From Salinirubellus salinus (lineage in GTDB: Archaea > Halobacteriota > Halobacteria > Halobacteriales > Haloarculaceae): 64,000 bases of DNA. Shown one piece after another: positions 17,734 through 27,360 of this stretch. The stretch spans positions 2,790,001-2,854,000 of the forward strand of contig NZ_CP104003.1 of assembly GCF_025231485.1 (NCBI RefSeq). Direction: 5' to 3'. A model generated the notes under the pieces. It saw only the letters and a list, made by a program, of their open reading frames with translations, did not search any database and was not told the origin of the DNA. Each line of letters opens with the position of its first letter. Position 1 is the first letter of the stretch. Made by a program: the position numbers and the translations under genes.

Positions 17734-18459
17734 ATGAGCGAGTGGCGAGGCGTGGTCCGCCAGGGGCTCGCGGCGTATCGGGCACGGACCGGGCGAGACG
17801 TGATTCGGCTCTCGGAGGTGTACGACGCGGTCCTCCCGGCTAGCCGAGAGGCGTTCCCGGACAACCACAACCAGCGGGCGAAGATCCGGCAGATACTCCA
17901 GCAACTCCGGGACCGCGGCGAGGTGGACTTCCTCGACGACGGCAAATACACGCTGGATGGACTGGACGAGGCGAAGTTGAGCGGGGAATCGAAGGCGGCC
18001 GTCGAGGAAGCGAGCCAGCGGAGCGAGACAGCCGATCGAGTGCGCCAGCAGTCGGGGGGAGGTGCTTCGAGCGAACCCGCGAGGACACAGCGCATCGTCG
18101 ACGAGCTCGTCCGAGACCCGTCGCTCGTCGCCGACCTCAAGGCGCTCTACGACTGCACCTGCCAGCTCTGTGGTGCTCGGCGAAAACAGGGACCGGATAC
18201 GCGTTACGCCGAGTGTCACCACGTCAAGCCACTCGGCGACCCGCACCGCGGTCCCGACACGAGACCCAACCTGCTCGTCCTCTGTCCGGACCACCACGTC
18301 GACTTCGACTACGGGATGGTCCGGGTCGACCCACGGTCGCTCGCGGTCGACCACGCCTACGATTCGAGCGTCCACGCCGAGCTGGAGACGCGACACGAGG
18401 TGGGCGAACGGTTCCTGACGTACCACAACGACACAATCGCGTGCGAGCAGTTCGGGTGA
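17734..18459 (+). CDS. HNH endonuclease with N-terminal winged-helix-like domain
   Basis: A 241-residue protein. Residues 1-75 look like a winged-helix domain (DNHNQRAKIRQILQQLRDRG). A charged linker follows, then an HNH nuclease: Cys143 and Cys146 (CQLCG), CHHVKPL with His162-His163, Asn179 and a second CPDHH at 184-188. All expected metal and catalytic positions are present, so it should be active. Similar HNH proteins include restriction enzymes. It starts 82 bases from the divergent AddB-like nuclease; a link to DNA repair or defence is inference from this pairing. Confidence 0.75.
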   Translation: MSEWRGVVRQGLAAYRARTGRDVIRLSEVYDAVLPASREAFPDNHNQRAKIRQILQQLRDRGEVDFLDDGKYTLDGLDEAKLSGESKAAVEEASQRSETADRVRQQSGGGASSEPARTQRIVDELVRDPSLVADLKALYDCTCQLCGARRKQGPDTRYAECHHVKPLGDPHRGPDTRPNLLVLCPDHHVDFDYGMVRVDPRSLAVDHAYDSSVHAELETRHEVGERFLTYHNDTIACEQFG

Positions 18460-18630
18460 TCTACCGACGACGAGCGGAGTCGAAGAGCGCTGTCGCCCCG
18501 TCCGCAAGTCAATTTCCGTCCTGAGAACGTACTGAGAGCCACTCTGAACCGTGAGCTGTCCCGGGTAACGTCCGGGACGGCCGCTCCCCTCACCGTATTT
18601 ACGTCCGGGGCACGGATTCCGGGGCACGAG

Positions 18631-19245
18631 ATGCCACTACCGATCGACGTCCGGGACCGGGAGCTCCGTGCCCCCGAACGATTCGACATCGGGGCGGAGT
18701 ACCGGGCGGACCTCGAAGGGATCCTGCTCTCGCGGGCCGAGCTCGAAGACGGCGTGTCCCGGCTCGCGGCGGCGGTCACGGACGAGTACCGGGGGAACCC
18801 CGACTTCTACCCGGTCTGTGTGCTCAAGGGAGCGATGCGGTTCTTCGTGGACCTGCTGCGTGAAATCGACCTGGGGGTGCCGTACAGCGAGGGGATGGTC
18901 TACTCCTCGCGATATCAGTCCGGTCCGACCACACAGACGCCGGCGATGGAGTTCTTTCAGGAAGAGCACCTATCCGGAAAGGACGTCCTCCTCGTCGAGG
19001 ACGTCCTCGACGAGGGGTACACCCTGTCGGCGCTCCGGGAGCGTATCGAGGCGTTCGACCCGGCGTCAGTCGAGATCGCGACGCTGTTCGACGTCGCGTC
19101 GAACCGGCAGGTGGACGTTGACCCCACGTTCGACGGGTTCGTCCTCCCCGACGGGTTCTTCGTCGGCTACGGCCTCGACTACGAGGAGCGGTACCGCGAT
19201 CTCCCGCATCTCGCGGTTCTCGACCCGGCCGTCGTCGACGGCTGA
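18631..19245 (+). CDS. hpt: Hypoxanthine/purine phosphoribosyltransferase
   Basis: A 204-residue type I phosphoribosyltransferase. The PRPP-binding loop VLLVEDVLDEGYTL lies near residues 119-132; an earlier VCVLKGAMRFFVDLL and the C-terminal LPDGFFVGYGLDYEERYRD are the bacterial-like HPRT signatures. It salvages hypoxanthine and guanine to nucleotides using PRPP. A TATA-like CCGTATTTACG at 18591-18601 lies about 30 bases before the ATG, suiting a near-leaderless transcript. Confidence 0.82.
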   Translation: MPLPIDVRDRELRAPERFDIGAEYRADLEGILLSRAELEDGVSRLAAAVTDEYRGNPDFYPVCVLKGAMRFFVDLLREIDLGVPYSEGMVYSSRYQSGPTTQTPAMEFFQEEHLSGKDVLLVEDVLDEGYTLSALRERIEAFDPASVEIATLFDVASNRQVDVDPTFDGFVLPDGFFVGYGLDYEERYRDLPHLAVLDPAVVDG

Positions 19246-19656
19246 ACGCCGGACCAGCGCATCGTCTTGCTCTGGCTGGAGCTACCTCGATGCGTTCGTA
19301 CGAAACGAGGACGACGACGGTCGGTAGCGCAGACCTCCGTCTCCAGGCGGATGTCGAGCGATCACTGCTGGTCGGACCGAATACGGTGAACGTCTGGTTG
19401 GTGCGACCCGAACACGCCGAGACGCACTCGCCGACATCGTGGTCTAGCGTGGGCATGCTGGCAGCGACGGCTGTCCGTCTTCCCACCGGAGTGCTGCCAC
19501 CGCACTGGACAGTTGCCGACGGCGCGCATCGAGCACGGCAAGTGGGTGTGAATCGAGGAGCGTCACTCCGTGCCGATCGACTGGCGTCTCCTCGTCGTCG
19601 AGCTAGATATGGGAGGGAGTAGTTGATCGAGAGAGCCGACACAGCCCGACTGCGAC
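19246..19656. other. Gene-less gap between hpt and GMC oxidoreductase
   Basis: About 410 bases with no convincing gene. The longest plus-strand frame (19290-19622) has a composition unlike its acidic neighbours (many Arg and Ser, no domain) and is likely a chance frame. No repeat, RNA gene or clear terminator is visible. Confidence 0.5.
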
Positions 19657-21210
19657 TCAGTCGTCCGCCGGGACCGGGTCCTCGGCCGTGACGAGGTCGG
19701 CGGCCTTCTCCGCGATGGCGATGGTCGGGGCGTTCGTGTTCCCGCCGACGAGGGTGGGCATCACGCTCGCGTCGACGACACGCAGGCCCTCCACGCCGTG
19801 AACCCGGAGTTCGTCGTCGACGACGGCCATGTCGTCGTCGCCCATCTTGCACGTTCCGACCGGGTGATACACCGTGTGGCAGGTTTCACGGATGTGCTCG
19901 CGCAGCTCCGCGTCGGTCTGAACGTCCTCGCCCGGCCAGATCTCCTCGCCGCGGTACTCGTCGAGCGCGCTTGCGTTGGCAATCTCTCGGGCCTCTTTCA
20001 GCCCCGCGAGGAGCACCTCCATGTCACGCTCGTCGGTGAGATAGCGCGGGTCGATGACCGGGTCGTCGAACGGGTCGTCGGAGGCGAGCGTGATACGTCC
20101 GCGGCTCTCCGGGCGGAGTTGCGTGGCCCCGATGGAGAAGCCCATCCCCTCCTCGGGGTTGGCGAACCCGTGTTCCATGAAGTAGACGGGCGCGAAGTGG
20201 TACTGGAGGTCGGGCGCCGGTTCGTCCTCGCTCGTGCGGGTGAACGCTCCACTCTCGCCGATGTTCGTCGAGGGGGCGGGGTCCTCCGGCCCGGCGGTCC
20301 GATCGTAGACCGCGAACGCGAACAGGTGGTCCTGCAGGTTGCGCCCGACGCCGGGCAGGTCGACCACCGGGTCGATACCGTGGTCGGCGAGGTGGTCGGC
20401 CGGCCCGATACCCGAGAGCATGAGCAGTTGTGGAGAGTTCACCGCGCCGCCACAGACGACGACCTCGCCGTCTGCATCGGCGGTGTGGCGCTCGCCGTCC
20501 TGTTCGAACTCGACGCCGACCGCCCGGTCGCCCTCGACCCGTATCTCGGTCACCTGCGCGCCCGTCTCGACGGAGAGGTTCTCGCGGTCCAGCGCGGGCT
20601 TGATGTAGGCGGCGGCGGTCGAGAACCGCTGGCCGTCCTTCTGCGTGACGTGGTAGTGGCCCGTCCCGGCCTGCTGGGCGCCGTTGAAGTCGTCGTTGCG
20701 CTCGATACCAGTCTCGGCGGCCGCATCCACCAGCGCCCCGGACGTCGGGTGGGGGTCGGCGGCCTCGGCCACGTTCAGCGGGCCGCCCTCGCCGTGGAAC
20801 TCGTCGGCGCCGGGCTCGAAGTGCTCCGCCCGCTTGAAGTACGACAGCATCTCGTCGTACCCCCAGCCTTCGTTGCCCAACTCCGCCCACGTATCGTAGT
20901 CGTAGGGGTGCCCCCGGATGTAGATCATCGCATTGATCGAACTCGACCCGCCGAGGGTCTTCCCGCGGGGCCAGTAGAGTTCGCGGTCGTGCAGTTCGGT
21001 CTGGGGCTCGGTCGAGTAGTCCCAGTCCACCTCGCTCTTGAACAGGTGCGGGAACAGGGCCGGGACGTGTATCTCCTCCTTCTCGTCCGGTTTCCCCGCC
21101 TCCAGTAGCAGGACCTCTCTCTCTCCGTCCTCCGAGAGTCGGTGTGCCATTGCGCAACCCGCCGAGCCGGCGCCCACGACCACGTAGTCGTATGAGGTGT
21201 GCTCACTCAT
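19657..21210 (-). CDS. GMC oxidoreductase, choline dehydrogenase-like
   Basis: A 517-residue FAD enzyme. The dinucleotide motif VVGAGSAGCAMAHRL is at residues 11-25, the family signature GKTLGGSSSINAMIYIRG near 85, GAVNSPQLLMLSGIG in the middle, and the C-terminal HPVGTCKMG and NAPTIAIAEKAAD hold the active-site His region and FAD end. GMC enzymes oxidise alcohols such as choline or sugars; the true substrate cannot be read from sequence. Single gene, no partner dehydrogenase nearby. Confidence 0.85.
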   Translation of the reverse strand: MSEHTSYDYVVVGAGSAGCAMAHRLSEDGEREVLLLEAGKPDEKEEIHVPALFPHLFKSEVDWDYSTEPQTELHDRELYWPRGKTLGGSSSINAMIYIRGHPYDYDTWAELGNEGWGYDEMLSYFKRAEHFEPGADEFHGEGGPLNVAEAADPHPTSGALVDAAAETGIERNDDFNGAQQAGTGHYHVTQKDGQRFSTAAAYIKPALDRENLSVETGAQVTEIRVEGDRAVGVEFEQDGERHTADADGEVVVCGGAVNSPQLLMLSGIGPADHLADHGIDPVVDLPGVGRNLQDHLFAFAVYDRTAGPEDPAPSTNIGESGAFTRTSEDEPAPDLQYHFAPVYFMEHGFANPEEGMGFSIGATQLRPESRGRITLASDDPFDDPVIDPRYLTDERDMEVLLAGLKEAREIANASALDEYRGEEIWPGEDVQTDAELREHIRETCHTVYHPVGTCKMGDDDMAVVDDELRVHGVEGLRVVDASVMPTLVGGNTNAPTIAIAEKAADLVTAEDPVPADD

Positions 21211-21526
21211 ACCGAGCGCTCAGGACTGCCGTGACTTATAGATGTACCACGAAATGACGGTTCCAGTCGTATACACAAACCAAATCCGTGGGGCCGTCTC
21301 GGGGAGCGTTCACCTTGGTCCGGCCCGGGGTGGCGGGGGCGGCGGGCAGCGCCATCCCCCACACGGGGGTACATCTCGACACGCCGTATCACATCCCAGA
21401 AGACCGGCCACGAAGGACCCGACCGCCCGTCTCGAGGTTGTGGCTGCGCGCGGAGCGGAGCGAGCACGGAGCGGTGGGTGGGGAGGCGGGGCGGGTTCGG
21501 GACCCACCAAAAGAGGGCCGTCGGCC

Positions 21527-22609
21527 CTAGTCGGCCTGCACCATCTGGGCCGCCGTCGGTCGCTCTCGCTCGGCGATGGCCACCAGCTCCCGAGCGTACG
21601 TTGCGATGCGTCCCTTCGAGGTCGGCAGCGTCACCTCGACCGCCGCGACCACCTCGTCCTGGATGAGCCACTTCCCCTCAGTCAACCGGTCAGCCGCGTA
21701 GACAGCCGCCCCGGCGACCGTCATTCGCGACGTCCCCGGCCCAACTGGGACCGCATCGGCCACGTCCAACAGCCCGTCCGCCACCCGGACCAGTTCGAGC
21801 GCCTGCCTAAGGGTCAACTCGACGCCCACCTGCTCCAGCCCCTCGACGACCAGGTCGACCGCCCGCTCTCTGACCACCGGGGCTTCCAAGCCCGCCTCTG
21901 ATCGAATCTTCCGGGCTGCCGCGCACACCCGCTCTTCGTCCGTCTTCGTGTACTCGGCCACTTCGGCGGGCGTCCGCTCGAAGCTCGTCTCTCGGCAGGC
22001 CAGCAGCACCGCTCCGCCCGCCAGCGACTCCCACGCCATCCGCCCGCCCGGCAGCCACGCATCGCTCGCTGCCTTCAGATATCGTGCTGCATCGCCCAGC
22101 ACATGGTCCGGCAGGCCCAGATTCGCGCCGAGGAGTCGGATGTCGTGGAACCCCTCGTTCAGCCGCTGGTCACGCTTATCAGCCATCGTGAAGCGCTTGT
22201 GTCTCGCCTTCAGCCGCCCCATCCGACTCCGCTGGGTCGGTGAAAGTGAGTTGCCCTTCCCATCTGACCCGAGGAAGAACGTCGTCACCAGGCCCTTGTC
22301 CACCCGGAGGTGGTCGACCGGCTCGACCGCCCACTCACCGATTCGTCCGGATGTCGTGGGCGCGTGTGCCTGCAACGTTGGCTTCAGGTCCACGTCCTCC
22401 ACCCTGACCACCAGTCCACACCGCTCACACACCCACTCCACGGCCATCGACCGCACCCGACCTTCGCACTCGGGGCACCGCGACTGCCCCTCACTACGCT
22501 CGTCGACCCGTCCCTCGCCGTTACCGTCTCGACCCGAAACAGGGGGCCGTTCCGTGTTCGCCGTCCATTCGCCGATACCCTCTTTACCGATCGTGTTGCT
22601 ACTACTCAT
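21527..22609 (-). CDS. tfb: Divergent transcription initiation factor B (TFB)
   Basis: A protein of about 360 residues from ATG 22609 (frame open to 22678). The N-terminal zinc ribbon has CPECEGRV and CERCGLVV; a linker follows (TTFFLGSDGKG), then two cyclin-like repeats, the first with RRLNEGFHDI-like text around residue 170 and the second ending VTLPTSKGRIATYAREL. TFB recruits RNA polymerase to TATA-bound TBP. Haloarchaea have several TFBs, often on plasmids or islands; this one is divergent in the B-reader/linker region. It is transcribed away from the ATPase gene at 23262. Confidence 0.8.
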   Translation of the reverse strand: MSSSNTIGKEGIGEWTANTERPPVSGRDGNGEGRVDERSEGQSRCPECEGRVRSMAVEWVCERCGLVVRVEDVDLKPTLQAHAPTTSGRIGEWAVEPVDHLRVDKGLVTTFFLGSDGKGNSLSPTQRSRMGRLKARHKRFTMADKRDQRLNEGFHDIRLLGANLGLPDHVLGDAARYLKAASDAWLPGGRMAWESLAGGAVLLACRETSFERTPAEVAEYTKTDEERVCAAARKIRSEAGLEAPVVRERAVDLVVEGLEQVGVELTLRQALELVRVADGLLDVADAVPVGPGTSRMTVAGAAVYAADRLTEGKWLIQDEVVAAVEVTLPTSKGRIATYARELVAIAERERPTAAQMVQAD

Positions 22610-22977
22610 TGGTCTTACCAGACCGAAGGCGTCCTCGCGACGCCGACCAACCCCGCCACAACGGGGTTTCATCGACACCGAATCGACCAGCCTGCGCGCC
22701 GCTTCGCGCCTTCACTGAGCGCCCCTGGGCGCGAAGTGGCGCGTTACGAGTCGCCGCCGCAAACAGCCGTGCGCGTCAGCCCAGCCCGCGAAGAGTGGCC
22801 AGCTTTATGCCGGTTCTCGCGTCGGCGAGCGGCGGTTGGCGAGCCGACCGAAAGCGCGCATAATGCTGGCGTGCCGGGGAGGCACGAACGCAGAGCGGGC
22901 GCCCGGGCTGGCGAGCAGGGCGCACGTTGAACACGCACCAGACAACCGGAAGACGACGCTTCACGACACGGGCAACC

Positions 22978-23095
22978 GGGGGGGACTGAAAGGGGCCGGG
23001 CGGTCGTGGAGCGAGACCCCGTAAGCACCGAGCTTGCGAGGCGCGCAGCGTGGGTCGCAGCCCGCGAGCGTCCGGGGGCTTTCGAGGCAGTCGTG
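22978..23095 (+). ncRNA. Candidate structured RNA or regulatory element between TFB and ATPase
   Basis: The 650-base gap between the divergent TFB and ATPase starts contains no gene but a marked pairing: GACTGAAAG at 22984-22992 can pair with CTTT at 23079-23082 and CAGTC at 23088-23092. Inside, GCGTGGG and GCCCGCG (about 23049-23066) form a second hairpin. G-runs (GGGGG, GGGG, GGGGG) flank the stems. It could be a small RNA, a 5' leader, a replication or transfer origin. I cannot tell which, nor whether it is transcribed. Confidence 0.4.
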
Positions 23096-23261
23096 ACTCG
23101 GTTCGACGCCCGCTGTATTCCACCATTCGTCACACTGATACGGCCGATGCATACACGCTGGAGTAGCCGAAGGAATGGTCGATGTACGGACCCCACACCT
23201 GCTTCACCGAGCGCTACCCCCGACAACGACACGCCTCTCTCCCAATCGCCGGGAGGCGGTC

Positions 23262-26200
23262 ATGAATCGCGAGACGGAAGCAGCGAGCGACAGCGACGCC
23301 ACCCCAGGCGACACCAGGCCATACATTCACGTCCGGCCGACCGGGACACCACTCGACCCGCAGACGATCGCCGCGCAGTTCGAGCGCCTGCACGGCCTCG
23401 TCGAGGTGACGAACTCGGGTGCCTCGGGTATCAGAGACGCACTGTTCGAGACGACCACGCTCCGTGGCGCGCTGGCGCTGGACGAGGAAACTCCGGTCCG
23501 CCTCGAAGTCCTCCTCGTCGCACCTGGTGGCCCCGAGCCAGCGCTCGAGTACTACCTCGGGTGCGAGCCGGTGAGTCAACTCGAGCGGATCGAGCGGAGC
23601 TACGAGCTGTTGTTTCCCGGCGGATACGAACTCACGCGACGTGAACTCTCACTCACGGATCGACTGTCATCGCGTTCCACCCGAAGCGAGGGGGCCGACA
23701 CGGCCACGGTCGAGGACACGGAAGCCGACGCCCCGACGCCGGTTCGAGCAATCCAGTGGACGGGTCGCGGCGAGCGTCGCCAGGACTGGCAGACACGGCT
23801 CACGCCTTACGCCGCGTTCGAGGACGCCGAGGAGGGGCGCTCGACGGCGCCACCACTGGCAGAGGTCGCGTCTCTGCTGGCCAACGCACCCTACCCGGCG
23901 GTGTATCAGGCGCTTGCCGAGCCATTCGAAGACTACACGTGGGCGGTCGAGCTCCGAGAGGACGACCTGAAAGAGGGCGTCGAGACCTGGGGTGGAAAGC
24001 TCGCCGCCCTCATCTGGGGGACGCCCTCTGAGCGCAAGGCGAATCGTGAGGCCAAGCGCAGAGTCGAGCAGCGCCACCGAAGACACAGCGAGTACGAGCC
24101 GAGTTCGTACTGGGGGGACTACGACACGGGCTCGACGACGTCGAGCGACTCGGCGTCCGAGCGCAACTACTCACGGTTCACCGAGTCGCGGCTGGCCGAC
24201 CTCGAGACGAAGGACGCGACCCACGCGTTCGCCGTCACGGCCAGAGCGGTCGTCTGCGAACCACCAATCGACTCCACGGACCACCACACAGCACCGGAGC
24301 CACCCACACAGGCCACGGACGGCGGCCCGACGCTCGCCGAGGACGTGACGCGACCGCCAACTCACCCAGCAGAGAACGCCCGCACGGCGGAGACTGCGGC
24401 GTCTGAGAGCGGCTCGACCGAGACGGTCACCGACACCCGGTCGCTCGACGGGCTCATGGCCGCGCTGTGCGACGTGCTCGAGCACGCCGGCGGCGAGCAC
24501 TACCACCTCGAAGGGCGCGAGACCAGCCCCGAGAAGACGTGGGCTGCGCTCCTCGGTCGAGACCACGCAGCCCCGGACCACGACCGCTTCACCACCTGGT
24601 TCCCGTGGACGCAGAACCGCTCGGCCTGTATCGTCACCGACCCGAGCACGCTCGGGCTGTTCACGCTCTGTAGCGGCGCGACGCTCCCCGAGCCCGCTCG
24701 TCGGGCACTCGCGCCCACGCCCGCCGAGCAACGGGCGCTCGAGCCGCTCTCGGCCGAGCAGGTCAAGCGCTACCGGACCACGGGCTTCACGCTCGGCCGC
24801 CTCTTGGATCACAACGACGAACCGGGCGACCTGCTCGCGCTGCCACCAGCGCTCCAGTCGCGTCACACGGCTCTCTTCGCGCCGACCGGTGCCGGCAAAT
24901 CGACCTTATTCGAGCGAGCCATCGTCGACAACCGCGCCGCCACCGATGGCGCCGATATCGCGATCCTCCCGAAGGGCGACGGGATGGCCGACGAACTCCT
25001 CAAGGCACACTTCGCTCGCTACGGAACTCTCGACGATGTCTACTACTTCGACTGCGCTGACGTGCTCCCTGCGATGGGCTTTTTCGACATCCGGGCCGAC
25101 CTGGAGGTGGGTATCTCCCGTGAGACGGCGGTCGACGACCGCATCACCCACTACGTGGAGATCGTCAAGGGGCTGATGGGCGCCGACGCCTACGGAAGCG
25201 CGAAACGGAGTACAGACGTCCTCACGTACCTGTTGCGCGCCCTGTTCGACCCCGTGAACGGGTCGGACGCGTTCTCACACGCCGAACTCGTGGACGCGGT
25301 GGCGCGAATGACGGCCCGACAAGCCCCGCCGCCGGTCATCGACGACGACCTCGCCGCCCTCCTCGAGGGTGTCGTCGCCAACCGCGGTGATTCGTTCGAT
25401 GCCATCATGCAGGGTGTCTCGACCCGTATCGAGAAGGTGCCGGCCGACCGCCGACTCGCCCGCCTGTTCGGCTACGTCGCCACGACCGACTCCGAGGACG
25501 CCTCTCCGAGACACGTCACCGTCGACGAGCCGGAACCCGACAGCACGGAGCCGCGTTTCGACCTCGACGCGCTGTTGAACGAGCGCGCGACCATCATCAT
25601 CGACACGGGCAGCCTCCGTGGCGACGCCCGCCGCGCCATCACGCTGGTCGTCCTCTCGCAGTTGTGGGCCGCCCTCCGCCGACGGGCCGCCAGCGATGGT
25701 GACGACGACCGCCCGTTCGTCAACTGCTACATCGAAGAGGCCGCGACGGTCGCGGATACGGGGCTCCTTGGTGAGCTTCTCTCGCAGTCACGAAGTTTCG
25801 GCCTCGGAATCACGCTCGCGATGCAGTTCCCTCGCCAGCTGCAGACGGCCTCGCAGCGAGCCTACGACGAGGTGTTGAACGACGTCGGCACCATCCTCGC
25901 CGGGCCGGTGCAGTACGACCCACGCCTCGCCGAGCGACTCGCGACCGACGAGATCGACGCAACCGCGATGGCTGCCCGACTCCGAAGGCTCCGCGCCGGC
26001 CAGTGGCTCGCCACCCTCCCGGCCCCGTTCGGCAGCAGCCCACCACAGCCGTGTCTGCTCGCCTCGCCTGCCCCACCACGAGGCCACCCCGCCAGCGACG
26101 AGCCACTCGACCGAACCGAGCAGGTGCTGTACGAGGCTGCTGCTGCCCGATGCCTCCACCGCACCGTTCAGGAGGCCGGCCTCCCACTCAGCACGACACA

Positions 26201-27251
26201 GCGCTACACACCAGACGGCACGCCCGCAGAACCCAGCCCCGAAGACGACGACGCCCGCCGCCCGCGGGTCGATACGCCCCTGCCCTACACCACACGGTTC
26301 CCGAGGGGGCTTCGCTACGATGCCGAGCGCCACGCCATCGTCTGTGCCCGTTGTGAGTCGACCTACGACCCCGACGCCGAAGGGATGCGCCGTGCGCTCG
26401 CCTGTCACCCGCGGGGGCGAACGGACCCCGACGACGTCCCTATCACCGAGCTGACGCTCAAGCTCAGCCCGACCGAGCGCCACCACACCGGCTACACGGA
26501 CGCCCAGCTCATGTTCCTCCAGGCCGTCTACAACGCCCAGCAAGGGCGCTACCGGGCGCCAGAGTTCGACCTCGTCTTCGACACCATGCTCCGACTCCAG
26601 GAGTACGTCGGCATCGACACCGAGGCCGTCGACGAACTGCTCGACGCCGGCGTACTTCGCCACGACGGCGACCACCCACAGCGCCTCTACACCGTGGCAA
26701 CCGAAGGCCGACACCTCCTCAACGAGGGCCACCGGCAGGGCATCGCCTTCGGCCACGCCACGGGCGACCTCGGCGAGTCCAGCCAGCACACCCTCGGCGT
26801 CGAAGCCGGCCGCCGATACCTCGAGACGAACTATCTCGACGACCCCGACTCACCAGTAATCGAGATCGTCCCCTACTTCGAGCCGAATCACGATGCCATC
26901 AACCCGTCCGGAAACGCTGAACGCCTCGACGTCGTCGGCCTCGATAGGGAGGGCGAGGTCGTCATCGTCATCGAGGTCGAACGCATCAACAACGACCTCG
27001 CCGAGGCTGCCCCCGCCGACTTCGACAAGATCGCCGCTTGCGACCCCGAGGAAGCCATCTGGATAACGATGACCCAATCGGACGGCCACCGCCTGTTGCG
27101 TGCGCTCAACGACCCCGCAGACGGCGAGCCACGCGTCACTCAGACGTACGCAGAGACGACGGCCCTCCAGCGATTCAACCTCGACACCCCCGGGTGCACG
27201 GCTATCTACCCGGTGACGTGGATTCGCGACCGAATCGACCGAGACGGATGA
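23262..27251 (+). CDS. VirD4/HerA-type ATPase with zinc motif and nuclease-like C-terminus
   Basis: A 1329-residue protein from ATG 23262. The N-terminal ~500 residues are poorly conserved; the ATPase core has Walker A FAPTGAGKST near residue 540, a Walker B-like NCYIEEAATV near 825 and a following sensor region (GLGITLAMQFPRQL), the order seen in TraG/VirD4 coupling proteins and HerA translocases. Near 1028 a CARC pair hints at a zinc knuckle. The last ~110 residues contain ERLDVVGLDREG...VVIVIEVER, a Asp...Glu-x-Glu pattern resembling PD-(D/E)XK nucleases. A DNA-translocating role in conjugation or element maintenance is likely by family; nuclease activity is inference. Confidence 0.7.
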   Translation: MNRETEAASDSDATPGDTRPYIHVRPTGTPLDPQTIAAQFERLHGLVEVTNSGASGIRDALFETTTLRGALALDEETPVRLEVLLVAPGGPEPALEYYLGCEPVSQLERIERSYELLFPGGYELTRRELSLTDRLSSRSTRSEGADTATVEDTEADAPTPVRAIQWTGRGERRQDWQTRLTPYAAFEDAEEGRSTAPPLAEVASLLANAPYPAVYQALAEPFEDYTWAVELREDDLKEGVETWGGKLAALIWGTPSERKANREAKRRVEQRHRRHSEYEPSSYWGDYDTGSTTSSDSASERNYSRFTESRLADLETKDATHAFAVTARAVVCEPPIDSTDHHTAPEPPTQATDGGPTLAEDVTRPPTHPAENARTAETAASESGSTETVTDTRSLDGLMAALCDVLEHAGGEHYHLEGRETSPEKTWAALLGRDHAAPDHDRFTTWFPWTQNRSACIVTDPSTLGLFTLCSGATLPEPARRALAPTPAEQRALEPLSAEQVKRYRTTGFTLGRLLDHNDEPGDLLALPPALQSRHTALFAPTGAGKSTLFERAIVDNRAATDGADIAILPKGDGMADELLKAHFARYGTLDDVYYFDCADVLPAMGFFDIRADLEVGISRETAVDDRITHYVEIVKGLMGADAYGSAKRSTDVLTYLLRALFDPVNGSDAFSHAELVDAVARMTARQAPPPVIDDDLAALLEGVVANRGDSFDAIMQGVSTRIEKVPADRRLARLFGYVATTDSEDASPRHVTVDEPEPDSTEPRFDLDALLNERATIIIDTGSLRGDARRAITLVVLSQLWAALRRRAASDGDDDRPFVNCYIEEAATVADTGLLGELLSQSRSFGLGITLAMQFPRQLQTASQRAYDEVLNDVGTILAGPVQYDPRLAERLATDEIDATAMAARLRRLRAGQWLATLPAPFGSSPPQPCLLASPAPPRGHPASDEPLDRTEQVLYEAAAARCLHRTVQEAGLPLSTTQRYTPDGTPAEPSPEDDDARRPRVDTPLPYTTRFPRGLRYDAERHAIVCARCESTYDPDAEGMRRALACHPRGRTDPDDVPITELTLKLSPTERHHTGYTDAQLMFLQAVYNAQQGRYRAPEFDLVFDTMLRLQEYVGIDTEAVDELLDAGVLRHDGDHPQRLYTVATEGRHLLNEGHRQGIAFGHATGDLGESSQHTLGVEAGRRYLETNYLDDPDSPVIEIVPYFEPNHDAINPSGNAERLDVVGLDREGEVVIVIEVERINNDLAEAAPADFDKIAACDPEEAIWITMTQSDGHRLLRALNDPADGEPRVTQTYAETTALQRFNLDTPGCTAIYPVTWIRDRIDRDG

Positions 27252-27270
27252 TAGCTCCCCAGCCTGGAGG

Positions 27271-27315
27271 CTGAGGGTTCAAATGGTAACTCGCAGGCTT
27301 TGTTGAAACCCTCAG
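27271..27315. repeat. 9-bp perfect inverted repeat after the ATPase gene
   Basis: CTGAGGGTT at 27271-27279 pairs perfectly with AACCCTCAG at 27307-27315, just after the ATPase stop. The right arm is embedded in GGCTTTGTTGAAACCCTC, which resembles ends of some haloarchaeal insertion sequences. It may be a terminator hairpin or one end of an old element. Confidence 0.4.
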
Positions 27316-27360
27316 TTGATGATAGGTAGTTTGGGCTGTGCTGTACAGGACGCGAGGCGG

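Noticed and set aside
19290-19622. 110-codon plus-strand frame after hpt
   Set aside because: Composition is not haloarchaeal-acidic, no domain, no promoter; likely chance.
27271-27315. tRNA-like T-loop (GGGTTCAAAT) after the ATPase gene
   Set aside because: Only the T-arm-like word is present; no acceptor, D or anticodon arm. It is part of an inverted repeat.
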